Of a stretch of 64,000 nucleotides of DNA, positions 36,490-50,300 are shown piece by piece; positions within the stretch are counted from its first letter, which is position 1; each line of letters begins with the position of its first letter. The stretch is from Liolophura sinensis. Lineage: Eukaryota > Mollusca > Polyplacophora > Chitonida > Chitonidae. The stretch covers positions 9,138,193 through 9,202,192 of the forward strand of contig NC_088306.1 of assembly GCF_032854445.1 (NCBI RefSeq), read 5' to 3'. The notes beneath the pieces were generated by a model. The model saw nothing but the letters and a program-made list of their open reading frames with translations, had not been told where the DNA came from and made no database searches. The position numbers and the translations under genes were made by a program.

Positions 36490-37857
36490 CTACAAGAGAT
36501 CTTCGTCATCAAAAAGATCCTCAAAGTCTGCAACAGAAAACAGTTCAAACTACAAATGAAGTAGAGCATATCAAACCAGACATGGAGTGCCATGAAATTC
36601 AGATTAAGTTGTTACATTATTTTTCCCTTACACACCATAATGCATATCTGTAATGATTACAATAAGGGAAAACAAAAGTCTGTTCATAAATTTGCAAGTG
36701 AAAATGAGAGGGAATACTTATAAATCCAGCTGTTGGCTAGGCTAGCCAGCTGGTGGCTTGACTTTAGAGGGACTGTCAGGTACCTACATGAAGGGAGAAG
36801 TTAGTACTAATCACACAATAACTGCATTATACCTTACCATTGAAAAAGTCTGCGTGCACTGATTTCTCATTGGCAGCTAAGTCCATAAGGAGGGCACTAG
36901 ATCCACCCGCCTGTAAAATATAGATGGCCACAATACCATTAATAATAAAATTATTAACTCACATTTACTTACATTTACATATAATACATTTACTTGATGA
37001 TGGAGATTTAAGTCATTTTAAGGAAACTACAGAGCCTAAAGCAATGCAGTCGTGACATATTTTTTAATCCTGTGAGGCCACGCTAGTGTGAAGCAGGACA
37101 ATGAGCCATTGTTACATAAAACATGATTACTTATTTGATTTGTGCTTTACACCGTTCCAGTACTCAAGAATACTTCACTTATATGACGGCAGCCAGCATT
37201 ATGGTGGTAGGAAACTGGGTAGAGCCATGGGGGCACCCATGACCCATCTGCAGGCTGCTGACAGATCTTCCCTCGTACGGCCGGAGAGAAAACCTGCATG
37301 AGCTGGACTTGAATTCACTGAGACCACATTAGTGTGAGGCTTCTGGGGTATAGCATTGTGCTAGCTACCAGGCCACAACCTCCTGACTCAAAACTGCTCT
37401 TGAGGGATAGATTCCAGTAAGCAATCTCATTCCTTGAAGACCCACTGGCTGCGATGAGATTGACGCTTTAGGTGACTGGGCCAGCAGAAGCCAAAACATC
37501 CCGGGGTTTTTGGCGCAAACAATACTGAGAGTGGGAGGGGGTGGGGTGGGGCTTTCTCTATTTCACATTATAACATGCTATCAAAATATCATCACTTTTA
37601 AACGGCAACGTTTTCGATCATAATACATTACCACCCCTCTGTCAATGACAGTGACAATTCACAGTTGATGAGATGATAATAAACGAAAATCTAAACTTCG
37701 ACAATTCACTTCTACATCCATCCTTGTTACATCTATTTCTAAAGTTTCTGATGACTGCGGGAATATACTGATTATTATCACATACCTCTTCTATATCCAT
37801 ATATGGACCAGCTCCTTCGGGGAACATCTCATCGGCTACTACAGCAGTATGTTTCAT
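36490..37857 (-). CDS. COPS9: COP9 signalosome subunit 9 (COPS9/MYEOV2), three exons
   Basis: COPS9 is the small ninth subunit of the COP9 signalosome, which removes NEDD8 from cullins (family knowledge). Coding exons: 37857-37786, 36910-36838 and 36527-36490, phases 0 and 1, totalling 60 aa plus TAG. The protein contains [36 protein letters not shown] and the acidic tail [17 protein letters not shown] recognise it as near full match to the human 57-residue protein, with a slightly longer N-terminus (MKHTAVVA). The aromatic/acidic C-terminal tail that docks the subunit in the complex is intact. A - strand AATAAA sits at 36482-36477, only 8 bp after the stop, so the 3' UTR may be very short; another lies near 36130. 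All exons are under 75 bp. Confidence 0.96.
37128..37385 (-). mobile_element. SINE family A, inverted
   Basis: It lies in the first COPS9 intron, same strand as the gene. + text: GTATAGTACTCAAG-like ACTCAAGAATACTTCACTTA, CAGCCAGCATTATGGTGGT, and the head region with TAGCTACCAGGCCACAACCTC. The segment before it (37059-37125) also occurs at 50727-50800 (TAATCC(C/T)GTGAGG..AGTGTGAAGCAGGAC). Confidence 0.85.
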
Positions 37858-38377
37858 TTTGGGGGTTTGTTTAGATTCCTAAAAGTAAGATATTGACATT
37901 CAAACGGGAGGTAACTCGGCGTGTAGGTTGAATGAACTTCCGGCTATCTCGTACATTTATGCATGAGGACACAAGCGTTATTATTCGTTGTGTAATTCTA
38001 CTCAATGTACGAGTTGCTGGGGGGACAAATGTCACATGATGACTGTCATATGACCGTGTTTCACAAGCGCACAGGCCTTTTTCAGATTTTGCGGCGTGGG
38101 GCGTACACTTAATTAAGGTAGGGGACAGTAATTTCTTCAGTGCACCGAACAAATTATTGTGTAATTATTTAGAACAATAATGTTTCCTTTGAAAGCTTGA
38201 ATAACTTCGCATGCCTAACCGGATTACATTATATTTTTAGGTGCTAGTTCTAGAAGAAGCAGACGGCGTGATCGTCAACCAGGAAATCGACATCAGGTGA
38301 AAGGCCCAAACAGAAGACTTCTGTGTATCGGATTAAAACCTACTTGAAATTAAGACCACCTCCATTATTAAGACAGG
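37858..38377. promoter_or_regulatory. Shared promoter region between divergent COPS9 and LAMP
   Basis: The two start codons are 520 bp apart and face away from each other, so the promoters must lie in this interval or in an upstream non-coding exon. GTCACATGATGAC (38031-38043) followed by GTCATATGAC (38045-38054) resembles TFEB/MITF M-box or CLEAR sites. A pyrimidine-rich TATTTTTAG/GTGC at 38232-38244 could be the acceptor of a LAMP 5' UTR exon. No TATA box stands out. Function is inferred. Confidence 0.45.
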
Positions 38378-41300
38378 ATGAAGGTTTTCATTGCTCTGGT
38401 TTTGAGTTTGATCTCAGTCGGTAAGTTTTCAGTATTGCCTGCAGTGTGATAAATACACTGTGCATAGTATTTCCGAGCCGACTTTCAGTTTTGAGCGCAA
38501 AATTCATTCCCATAGGTTTCAAATGTTTTTGCGGAGTTGGGTAACTCTCATTTCAAGCATCGCGGCCAGGAAACATAGGGTGTGAAACAGCCCCAATTAA
38601 ATGTCAGATTTACAGTAAGGAACATTTTCCGCTGTTCACAAGCACATCAAAACTGTTTTAGTGTAAATCCACGTCAACAATGTGGTCTCTGTAATTAACT
38701 AACCAGTTGTCAGACTTGCCAATCTAAAAAGGCAATTGCATCTGTTCGTGAAAAATAATCATACTTTACTGAGCCTATACCCTTGCAGTTAGTGAACCTG
38801 TCTTCATCATGTTGCTTTAAAGGGACGGACCTTTAGGTCATGACCTTTGTCAGCGTAAATGCAGATGTATAGCCGAGTCCAGGAATTATCCCCCTTGAAT
38901 GGCCCTTTATGGTTAGGCCAGCCCAAGAACAGGTTTTAATTTCATTTATAGGAATTCAGGCGACATCAGTTCATGCTAGGAAGTTTTAATGCGCATGTGA
39001 ACAGCGATAAATGTTCTTTAATGTAAATCAGATAAATTTAGCACTGTTTCATACTGTAATTCACGTAACTGCAAATGTGTGTTCAAAGTGTTTCTCTTGG
39101 ATAGTGGCACTTGCGGCCTTTAAACTGATATTGCTTGATAGTCTATAAGCGTGGCTGAAAACCACTGTTGTTTTATATAAAGTTCACTATATGGCAGTAA
39201 TAACTATGCCACCATTTAATTTAGGATGAAAACTTAGGATGAAAACTTAGGATTACAGTCTGTTATTAAAATCATTTCAGAAAACAGTAGTGTTGTGTAG
39301 GTGTGGTATTCTGAGGACAAGGATGGTCTTGCAATAATAGTTTTGAAAAAAGATTCCTTAAAGTAAAATATACAGAAATAGGGCATTTCAAGCAGTCCAG
39401 ATGGAACCTAAGTGGGGTTTACCGATCCTTTTAGTTTCACAGAGGGAACAGTGCTGGCTTGCTTGTGACTATGATCTTTATTTCTTTCCTCTGATTTTAC
39501 ATTTGGACTGGGCTCATTCGTATGTGTGACAGTCGTACGCAACCCTGAAAGGATAACAGATACAAGCATAGAACGATGACAGGCAATAAGCGACAGCTTT
39601 ACTCAAACCAACCGTGTTTGGCAAAGGCAGCACCCATGTCATGGATATTTTAACAACCTTAAACAGCACACCAAATTAGTTACATGTGACGTCCACTTAT
39701 CAATTATTGTACATCATGTGCTGACACCATAAATACTCATTACTTTCATTTTCAGCTATGTATACCTGTTGTAGGCTTACATTTAACCATGTGAAGCATG
39801 TCAAATTGAGTAATGCCAAACTCTGGTCAAATAATTGCACAGCTGAACGTACTCTGACAAGGTCACAGCAGAACACTTGACAGACAATCTAACAAAAGCA
39901 GTGACCTTTGCGCTTACAGACTTAAAAAATGACTGAAAAAGGGTCATGTCAAGTTAATGAATACTTTTACATACCTCGCTTACAAATAAGCAAGAGTTTA
40001 ACTCATACCAGTCACGTTTGGAGAGGTGCCTTACCCTGTCACACAGAAATAAATTGTGTACCAGTTAAGCGCATGTTTATGTCTGTGGGAAAACTTCCTG
40101 TCTAAAGTAATTTGAACCATTCTCATCTTTATAATGACAATTTGGGGGCAAATGACAAGAAATCTATGACAAGAAAACAGCGGTCAGTTCGGCTTGGGCT
40201 CAAATTGTCATTGTACAGGAAATGGTACCATTTTTTGGAATGGACTGAAAAAGAATGTATTCTGCGCTGTTTTGGTGGTGTGACTCAAAAGAACATGCCC
40301 TCTAAGCAGGGGGTTAAAAGAGAGTGTTCACACATCCCTTGTTGGAGCCGTTTTGTTGTAGCAGGGTGTCCAAATTTCATTTTGTCTCATCTCTTCCATG
40401 TAGAAAGCGCTGAAAATAGGGTGTTAAAATAGCACCAGTTTTCTATATCACCTGTCCAGTTGGACAGGTGAATGCGTAGCTGGCTAACCCTATACCTCTA
40501 AGGCAAGCACTTTCTGTGGCAAGTTTCTTCAATCTGGTCGGAGAAGTAAAACTAAAATTAATTAATCTTAATTGTCACATATACATACATATTATCTCTG
40601 GTTAGCTTGAAATACATGTACTTCCTCTTTGTGAAACTTTTAATCTGTTCTTACATCTATATCCACACAGTAGTTCTTGCATTTGTGTTATTTATACTAT
40701 TATGTTGCGACCTTGTAGACCCCCTCTGTTTTGGCACTAAATGGTATTGCTGAGTTTCTGTTCAGATTCTGGGTTCAGAATCACATGATGTTACATGTGC
40801 AGAGAAAGGATCACTGCATGCTTCAGCATAAAATAGTTAACTTTTGGAAGGACATGAGTTTTCTGCTGCTAATGTAGAAGCATATGGTTTAATATTTATG
40901 CTGTGTTGAATAAATGTCTCGTATCATAACCTGTGGAAGGTCTCTCTTTCCTGCAGTGTTTAGCATAGATTCAACCAGAATTTGAAATCAGCCCTTCTCA
41001 TTCCCAATTTTCTGCTGTCTTCCTATGTAATGTAAATTTGGTCAAAATAGGACGTCTGAAAGACACTTAAGACACACCCTTGGCTAAACGTATGGTAGTT
41101 AGTTATAACAGCATTCTGTCTCAAATTTCAGAATTTTACCAGTGTTGTATTTTGTGATGAATGGTTTCACCTACATTTCATGTACGTGCAAATTGTATAA
41201 TACAAACTGAGACTATTGAATAAGCATTTTTCCTATATCTGAACTTTGTTCAGTATACTTGAGGCTGTGCATGAGGATCATGTGGCAAAGTTTATGAAAT

Positions 41301-44300
41301 ATCAGTGTTTTGTTAAGGGAGACAACTCCTACAGTGACCATAACTGTAAAATGATACACAACTTTTTTTTTTTTATCATAAAAAAATCACAAGTTCAAAG
41401 AAATGGTGGGAAATTCATGTTCAAGGGCAGTGACGTAGATTTATGGCTTTTTCCAGACTGGACAGTAATAAAAGGTCATGAATCTGAAAATGAAAACTCA
41501 GTACCGGTACACCAATTTCTTAATTGTAATGTAAAACATCTCAAATTTTATTTATCTACGTTTTTATATTACAGGTAAACAGGCATTCATCTTTGTACAA
41601 ACATACCTTAAACTCTATCATGCTTGTAAGTGGATATTTTTTGCCAGGGGAGAACCTGTGTATTGTTGTGAATTTCTTCCCAACATAATGCTGGCTGCTG
41701 TGGTATAAGTGAAATATTCTTGAGTATGGCGTAAAACACCAAGCAAATAAATACATTAAAAGGGGAGAGTTTCTTGTTGAAGCCTACATGCACGTGATGA
41801 TGCAAGCTGGTTGCAGTTCTGTGACTTCATTCTCTTAGGTATCAGATCTGATGTTTTAAAGATTTACTGCTTTACCCTCCAAGCCCAGACTCTACAGGCA
41901 CAAATAAGATTTTATAATGGGGATATACGAGGGTCATAACACATGGGTCAGGTGTGTGACAGCCTGTGGCTGACATACATGTCAGACTGATCACATATAC
42001 TGGTACATCTAGTCACAGCATAGTGAGTCGTTCAAATATACATGTACACAGTATACATATAAGTACAGTATTTTACCTACGTGTACTTTTGTTTTTCTTC
42101 TTGGTCCTGACCTTATAGGACCTTCTTAACTTCTTTGTTAAGCTTCATTAGTTTATTATTGCAAAAATAATTTTGGCATCAAAAGTGTCATTTTAAGGTT
42201 GATATTCTGTAACTTTTTTATTCTTGTAACTTTCTTCAGGAGATTGGTGGGATAATGACAAATGATAATACAGTCAAACTTGTTGTATGCGGCCAGTGAA
42301 GGGACACGTAAAAAGCGGCCGCATGTGACAGTTGACCACATAAGACAGGTTGTGAAGACCAAGCCAAATCACAACTGAATTAAGTTTCAGGAAATCATTT
42401 TAACTTCTGTAACTTACTGTAACATGCTTGGTGTGCATGGTACTAATGCTGAAAAGTCCACAAAATATCAAAGTTGACACAATTTTCACTGATGCTTTTG
42501 TGCCAGTCTTCAACAACATTTGTACGTGTACATTTATCCTTCACCAGTTTCAGGTAACCAAATTGAGTCAAATATTCTTTAAAACAAAAAAAAAAAAAAA
42601 AGGAAAGCCAAGAAATTTGACATAGAAAGAATCTCTGAGGTGATCATAAATGTACATACATATGAGATATGAGATACTCTTTGTAACAGATATCATGCAA
42701 AGATGAAGTGCTTAAAAATAAAGTGTCCTGTTATAGCAATACCTGCTTTTGTGTAGGAATTTAGGAATTCAGTGCATTTTAAATAGAATATATGGACAAA
42801 AATATATTTATTAAAATGTTCACTTTTTTAATATTAAAGAATCCTGAGATTTCATACATAATAATCAGCTGCCAGTTTGTCTACATTTGGCTACTCATCA
42901 CCACATGAAGTGACCTCAATACGACCTGATTCAGAAACAGACACAAACTTGCACGTGATACATTGCGATATGACACGTACCTTTTCTTATCAGATAAGAC
43001 ATTCTTTCAAAATTATAGCTGTAAAATGTGCTGTATTCATCAAACTAACATGAAGTGTACATATGTTCTTCTCAGCCATTGGGGAAACTTTCACGTGAAT
43101 TCATACAGAGATAAACAGTGTACATGTACATGATTCTTCCCATCCAATGGGGCAACTTTCACACAATTTCATACAGAGATAAACATTGTACATCACAGTT
43201 TTTCTCAGTTTATTTGTTGGTTTTAATACAGTTTGATTAGTTTGGATGCCCAACAGTTGTCCAGAACTAAAATGGCCCTTCTAGACATAGCCCTGATGGA
43301 ATATCAACTGACATGATGTGTCTTCTTATCAGTGCATATTTATACAGAGATATATCTGAAGTGTACTGTCTCTGCTCGAGAAAGGTCAACTTTCACGAAA
43401 AAGCAAAACAGCTGGTTGTCTGTGTTAAATATTATATCTACATGTACGTAGACTGTTAGAACTTCACATTCAGTTGACGTCATTTACTTAGCAAGAAAAA
43501 AAAATCTGGTACAACAGACTTAGTGTTTGCAGTATCAAGTACATGTATTGATGGCCATAATTGAGGAAGTTTGTCTGATGGTGTTGGAGATATTGCTACA
43601 TGTTAGATTTGCACACGTTGATTCTCAGTGTTAATCCGCTTAATGAGTCCTTAATCAGAGTCCTTTAAGCTGTGAACGGAGCCTTAATCCGGTTCACCCA
43701 GCAGGGAAGGCAGTATGTGCGGTATGGGATTTTATAGGGTACACATACAGTGCTGTACCCACATACAATGCTGCACTCACATACAGTGCTGTACCCTAGC
43801 TCTTATGCTGTAACAGTGCCATGAGGCGAGTGAATCACAGAAAAAAATGAAGATGAGAACCACAGAGATAGCATGTGAGCGTTTGTGTACAGCCGTAGCG
43901 GGTGTGGGCGAATGTTTTGAGGTGGGCGGGTGGTGTTTGTTGGGGGAGGGGGGATGATGTTTGACTAGCTGTGATGATAACGTATATGTACGTATTAAGG
44001 TTGTATATTCAGGCCTTTGCATGTGCATCAACTTGTTAAACTAGGTCATCATGTGATAGCAAATTCACATGTTAACTAGTCATGGATCACATGCATCTTC
44101 TAATTGTGCTCTTCCTTATTGTTAGTTTGTCCCCTCTTTTATAATAGCAGTTCACCACATCTGCAATAAGCTTTAATCACAAAGAGCTTGTTTACCTGTA
44201 GCCATAGGCTATACACCTACATGAGCATGTGTGAGCGTTTTTCACCAATAGACATCTCATGCAGGTCTAATACAGTGACACTGACATATCAGAAGCAGAG

Positions 44301-47300
44301 AATATAAATTTAAATGATTTTTTTTCCATTTTTATGCGGGGGTAGGGGAAGCAAAGGAGATTTAGAAAAGGATAATTTAGATATTTAGACGGTATTTAAA
44401 ATATGATTTAAATAAATTTCTGAAAATGTTTTTCTGTCCAAAATAGTAGCACTGTTAATAAGTAATGTATTTCTTTTTAAATATTCGATATTACTTCAGA
44501 AGCAAATACCCTGTGATATAATCTTTATGATAACTGTACATATTATACGGTTGTCGGATGTAGATATGTGTACATTTATACACGTAGTGGGTCTCTCACG
44601 GGCTCTACTTGGTTTCCTCCCACCATAATGCTGGCGGCACCTGCAGATGGTTGCAGGTTTCTTCCGAGCTTTCCCTGGTTTCCACCCACCATAATGCTGG
44701 CCGCTGTCGCGTAAGTGAAGTATTCTTGAGTACGGCGTAAAACACCAATCAAATAAATAAATAGATACATACATTTTCCTAATTGGACAACCTGTTTCAT
44801 AAGTAAAAGTTAAAACCTTTTACTGGTGTACATACTTTAGCAGTGTGTCTCATTTTCAGAGACAGGAAAGAACAGAAAACTTGTTGCATATACATGTAAT
44901 ACTTGTGCCTTTATTTCTGACATGTTCATGTTGTGCCTGAACAAAAGAACTACTTGGCTATAATTTAAGTATGAGATGATTTGGCTTCAAGCTAACCTGT
45001 TGAACACCTGCCCTGCTGTAAGGCTGACACATGCTTTCTGTATGTACATTTGTATACATGTAGGTCACTATATACAAATTAATTTCTGGGTTTAACTCAG
45101 AAGTCAGTAAGCATTCAGGACTACACATGACGTACATTCTTGTTAAGATTTCCTTCAACCTTCCTTTGGCCCTTGGCCCATACTGCGGTGTGTTCAAACC
45201 CTGCTCTTACTGGCTTGACAGCGGCTTTTAGTCGAAAGCTTTGTGAGGTACCTGGTAAAAGATGATGGTTTACTCCGGGCACTCTATAAAACCAACCGCA
45301 TTGATGTACCGTAATTCCTCAACTTTTTCGCATATGAAAGAGCGACTTTCGATGCAATTTATGCATGTTTTTAATTTGCTTTTAGAGACAAAGCTAAATT
45401 GGTAGGGTTGGCCAATGTTAGGTCTTCAAAAAAGTATAATTTTAACAGTCTACACAGAACAATGCCCTTAGAATAAACACCTTGCAAACATGCGAAAAGG
45501 TTGAAAAATAACTGTAGATGAAAAATCCACTCAAATGGATGAACAAAAGTAGTTTAGACTCCTGTATGTAGCTTCCAAAGTTTTTCTGTCATTAAAAGGC
45601 TTCCTTTATTCTGGATGGGTCTGTCATTGTTAACATTTAAATTTAAAATGCCTTTTAACAACTAACTTTTGGCTCTGTTGGAGCAGCAAAAATTTTTGAA
45701 GACTCCCATTCTATTTAATGAAAATAGCATGTCTTAGGGAGGGGTGGGGTGGGCAGTAATGGGTACATCTGTATCATGGAGTATGGTATGTCCTTGCATG
45801 TCTTGAAAATGTGGTTACCATGTGTATAGCTTCATGGTATCTAGAGTTAGAAATGGTGTCCTTTGATAATTAAAAAGTCCATAGTGAACTATCAATTGTT
45901 AATGTAAAGTCACAGATATCTACATGTACACATTTATGTATAGGCTGATTTATTCCCTTGCCACAGTGTAGTTCATCTAGATTTTGAACTTTGTAGCCAC
46001 TCCCTCCCTGTAATCTACAATGATGTACAGTGTATATAAGGTGCTGTAGTACACATGTATATATGAGACTTGTGTGACGTATTTCACCTAATGGTTGGCT
46101 TTTTTCAGGCGACCCGTACATTTTGCTTGATATTTTTCTCATGGATTCATCCCCCATCTCTATGGAGGTTTTCTTAAAGTGTGATTATTTTCTTATTGGA
46201 AGAACTTACATTTCAGTCTTGGCATCAAAAGTATCATCTAAGAACCTTTATGCGCACCTGAAAGTGCATTTCTATGGGTCAGACTTTAGGTGTAATACAG
46301 CGTCTAAAGTGTGATACTGATAAAGAGTTAGAAGTGTCAAATCATAGTCATAAGAATTCACTTATGATCTGGTGAAAAGTAAAGGTCTAACCTGAAGTGA
46401 AAGGCATACATATGAATATATGTCTGTCTCTGTTTTAAATTTGGCTATTCATCAACAAAATTAAAAGTTAAAATTTAAGCTCAACATAGAATGCTGACAG
46501 TTATATGTGTAAACACCACTGAATTAGTGAATCTTTGACCTTTTCCACCACTAAAGCACTTTTTACAGTCGAATTTGTGCAAACAGTTGTCATGAAAATG
46601 ACTCTAAAATGATTTGTTTGTGTCATTAAGGATGCAAGCTTCATAAAACTGTGCAGATTATTTCTCAAGACCCCTTAGTTCTCTCCGAGTGTTTCAGAAT
46701 ATTGATTGCCGAGGCGGTTGAAAAGGTGGAAGAATTAGGTTGTGTTGTGCATGATCCTGTATATTTATCTACATACCTTAATTCCTCAACCAGTCTGTCG
46801 GCAACCTGCGGATGGTCATGGGTTTCCCCTCGGATCTGCCTGGTTTCCACCCACTATCATGCTGGCCGCCATCGTATAAGTGAAATATTCTTGAGTACGG
46901 CATAAAACACCTATCAAATAAATCAAATAAATAATTGCTCAACCTTTCTGTGTTTGAAATAGCAACTTTCACAGCCATTTATGTACATTTTTAATTTGAC
47001 TTTGGAGATAAAACTACATTGGTTGGGTTGGCCAGTATCAGGGCTTCACAAAAAGTATAATTTTATCAGCCAACACAGACAGATGCCTTCTGTATATGCT
47101 TAAATTAACTCCTTGAAAACATACGAAAAGGTTGAAGAATTACAGTACTTGACAAAAGACAATCAGATAAATTGTGTGCATGCCCTGTGTCCTTGTGGTA
47201 AGATATATGGAAGGTTCTGACAGTCCAGTTTGTACCTCTGAGATAGTGTTTCATTGTACAATGTGTATGTTTTCATTGCTGATTTATACACCATTGTTCC

Positions 47301-50300
47301 TAGCACGCTGGCATTGTGGGGGGGACATGTGTATATCATAACTAGCATGTTTACAATACACCAGGATGTAGTCATGGTTTAACCTCAATACTGACAATAT
47401 GTGTTGTATTTGCATGTTGGGTCATGTATTGAGCCTACATGTGTAATGTAGCGTTGAGCAATGGTCTGCCTTTGTCCAGGTCCATGTATTAGGCACTAGG
47501 CCCAGTCTAAAAACATGTTCGTTGGACAAACATGACATGAGAGACCCACCAGAAAGGCCCCTACGCTGTAAATATTTATTCGACTTTTGGTCAAGATTTT
47601 TTTAAAAATGCATCTCATTGTCAGTTTCTTTAAAATCCCCAACTAGAAGAAGGAAAAAAAAAAAAAAAACCTTTTCTTACCAATTTACCCTAATTCTTCA
47701 ACCTTTTCGCATATAAAAGAGCAACTTTCAGTGCAATTTAAACACATTTTTGATTTGATTTTGAGACAAAACTACATTGGTTACATTGGCTAGATTCAGG
47801 GGTTCACAAGAAGTACAATTCTGTCAGTTGACAAAGAGTAATGCCTATCAGATATGTTTGAATAAACACCTTGAAAACATGCGAAAAAATTGGAGATTTG
47901 CAGCACCCTGTTTTTCGTCTGATAGGGTAGCCTTTCACTAAACAAAAAAATTTTTGAATGAAGACCTTACTACATTTGAGTAAATAGACAAGTTACTTGT
48001 TTGTAACTGTCTGACGTGTCCCATGATTTTTTGTTTCCCATGGTTGAGCACTATTCTACGCTTACTGATGAGTAAGCTAAATTTTCTTTGACATTCTAAG
48101 CTGGTACAGAGCTAAATTCCTTTCCACAGATGTACCGTTCAAAGAAACATCCAATGCTGAAAGTTATTTACCTCTGAATCAAAGCTATGCCCTATTTCTT
48201 CTAAAATATGGGACTCCTGGTCTGCTCATTTTAGCCAATATACAGAGTGTACCAGAAGTCTCGCACCATCCATGTTGAGGTTGAATGCTTGAGCTACAGA
48301 GCGTTATGTTGCCCCATCTCTTCCAAACTTAAAAACCAAATCAACTCTTTCTTGTACTGTTAGTTTATTAGCCATCATCAACTCTGAAAGAGAAAAAAAA
48401 AATTAAAATCAGTATTAAATCACGACTTCTGGGACACCCTGTATATGTAATTTTAGCAGGAATATTGAGTTTATTTTTTCTCACATGGTTAGGCCATCTA
48501 ATGAACAACATATTCATACCTTTACTTTTCTAAAACGCTGGTAAAGAAATGTAATATTCTACTTTCAACACTAATAATATCTGTCCTAAATTTTAGAAGA
48601 ATTAGGGTCGTTCTAAAGGCAAACTGGCCTTGACTGAAAATAGCTATACAGCTGCGATGGCAGACTACTTCTGACCTATTAAAGATAGATCTAAAAGCCT
48701 TCAAAGCTAAAACTACTTTTGACCTGGGACACAAGAACATTCATGGCCTCTAAAGGCCAAACTATTTATTACTAAAGGTAGGTTAACATAATACATGTTC
48801 CATGCAAGGCCAGTACTACATCTCACTGTACAGAAATAAATAGGAAGCACTGCTGTGTCAATGTACTTGTGACATACATGTATTTTGAAACCAGAAATTT
48901 TTGACCGTGAAGAAAAGTTTGTTCCCTTTGTAACTGTCACAGGAGGTTAATTGGCCAGGTATAACCTGCTTCCAATGTATGCAGGGGGATCGAGTCTTGA
49001 ACTCACAGCGACTGCATTGGTGAGATGCTCCTGGGTCATTCTGCCGCACTGGCACGCTAACCATCCCCAGTCATCTTTATAGCATCAATGGAAAAGAACA
49101 TTTTGATTGTTGCTTTACAATCATTTTTAAATAACCCAGAATCTGCATGTATGTAGTATGTGGACAGCTATGTCTTTCTTCTTTTTTTTTTCTGTTCTTC
49201 TGTTCATAAACCATTCATTACCCAAATTTGTCTGTTCCCAGGAACCAGTTGAGCAAAAGTGCACTAGCCAATACCAGTATTAAATCACATATTATGTATT
49301 TAAAATTTTATCAAAACCTAGCAGCCTGTGCAGTTTAATGCAAAGCCCAAATCTGAAAGCAGCAGGTTTAGTTCATGATTAAAAAATATTTTAGACATAT
49401 GGGTACACGCTGTAGTTAAACTGACTGATAACGAGAAGACAGGGATAGCTTCATCATTAGACATTAATGATTGCAGTTTTAAAGGGCACAGCTAGGAGAT
49501 TACATATCTTCAAATTCTACGCAATCAAGGTAACCATCGCACTCAACTTTAAAAATCTTTTTTTCTGTGAAGGTTTTTTTTTTTTTTGGTGCATCAATTG
49601 CTGGTTTCCACTGTTTATTATATGGCTGACGAACTTGTATGTCTACTTGTGACATCACAAAGTGCTTGGCCACAGAAATTACCAAGAGGGGACAGGTTTT
49701 GGGGTAAACCCTGAAGTTGACCAAAAAAAAAAAAAAAAACAATTAAATTTGGAGAAAAGTTTTAATCTACTCACACTAAAAACTATATACCAAACTTTTG
49801 GTTTTTGATGACGTAATTTTCTGGACAAGGACTTCAAAACAGCTTTGAACCCAGTTTGAAGTATGAATTGGAAGTCCAGTAACTTAATCTAGCAATATCT
49901 GTGTCCATATCTTTTCAAGACTTACCATGAAAAGCTTTGATCTATTTTATTTGATTGGTGTTTTACGCCATACTCAAGAATATTTCACTAATGAAGACAG
50001 CGACCAGCATTATTGTTGGAGGAAAGCTGGTTAAGCCCGGGGGAACCCCACGATCATCCGCAGGTTGCTGTCAGAGCTTTCCGCGCATGGCGGGAGAGGA
50101 AGTTGCTTGATCTAAGCTAATGATATGCATTTATATATAAATATCTTTGAATATGTTCACTGCATGGTTGTAACTATTTTTTTCTTAATTAAATTAAGAT
50201 TAGAGCAATATTTGCATGAATGTAATACTGTATTTGTTTCATGTTGTTGCAGCACTTGCCCAGGAGACTTTCTTATTTCCCAACAATGGGACAGCTTGTG

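Larger units (their letters stand above)
38421..50252. other. LAMP intron 1 (11.8 kb)
   Basis: It separates the signal-peptide exon from the first lumenal exon. No extra exon was recognised. It contains SINEs (41640-41757, 44588-44770, 46792-46931, 48955-49066, 49943-50104), three copies of the inverted-repeat MITE (45307, 46774, 47689), a mariner relic (48243-48441), a perfect 22-bp palindrome (40449-40470) and a doubled 60-bp segment (43073-43195). First introns often hold enhancers, but nothing here identifies one. Confidence 0.7.

Noticed and set aside
40112-40432. 106 aa + strand ORF in LAMP intron 1
   Set aside because: It has no recognisable domain, is flanked by AT-rich intron, and shows no splice or promoter context. 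Its length is compatible with chance.
42270-42345. GCGGCC-containing inverted-looking segment (TGCGGCCAGTG .. GCGGCCGCATG)
   Set aside because: The arms are short and imperfect. It may be a fragment of a dispersed repeat, but nothing more can be supported.
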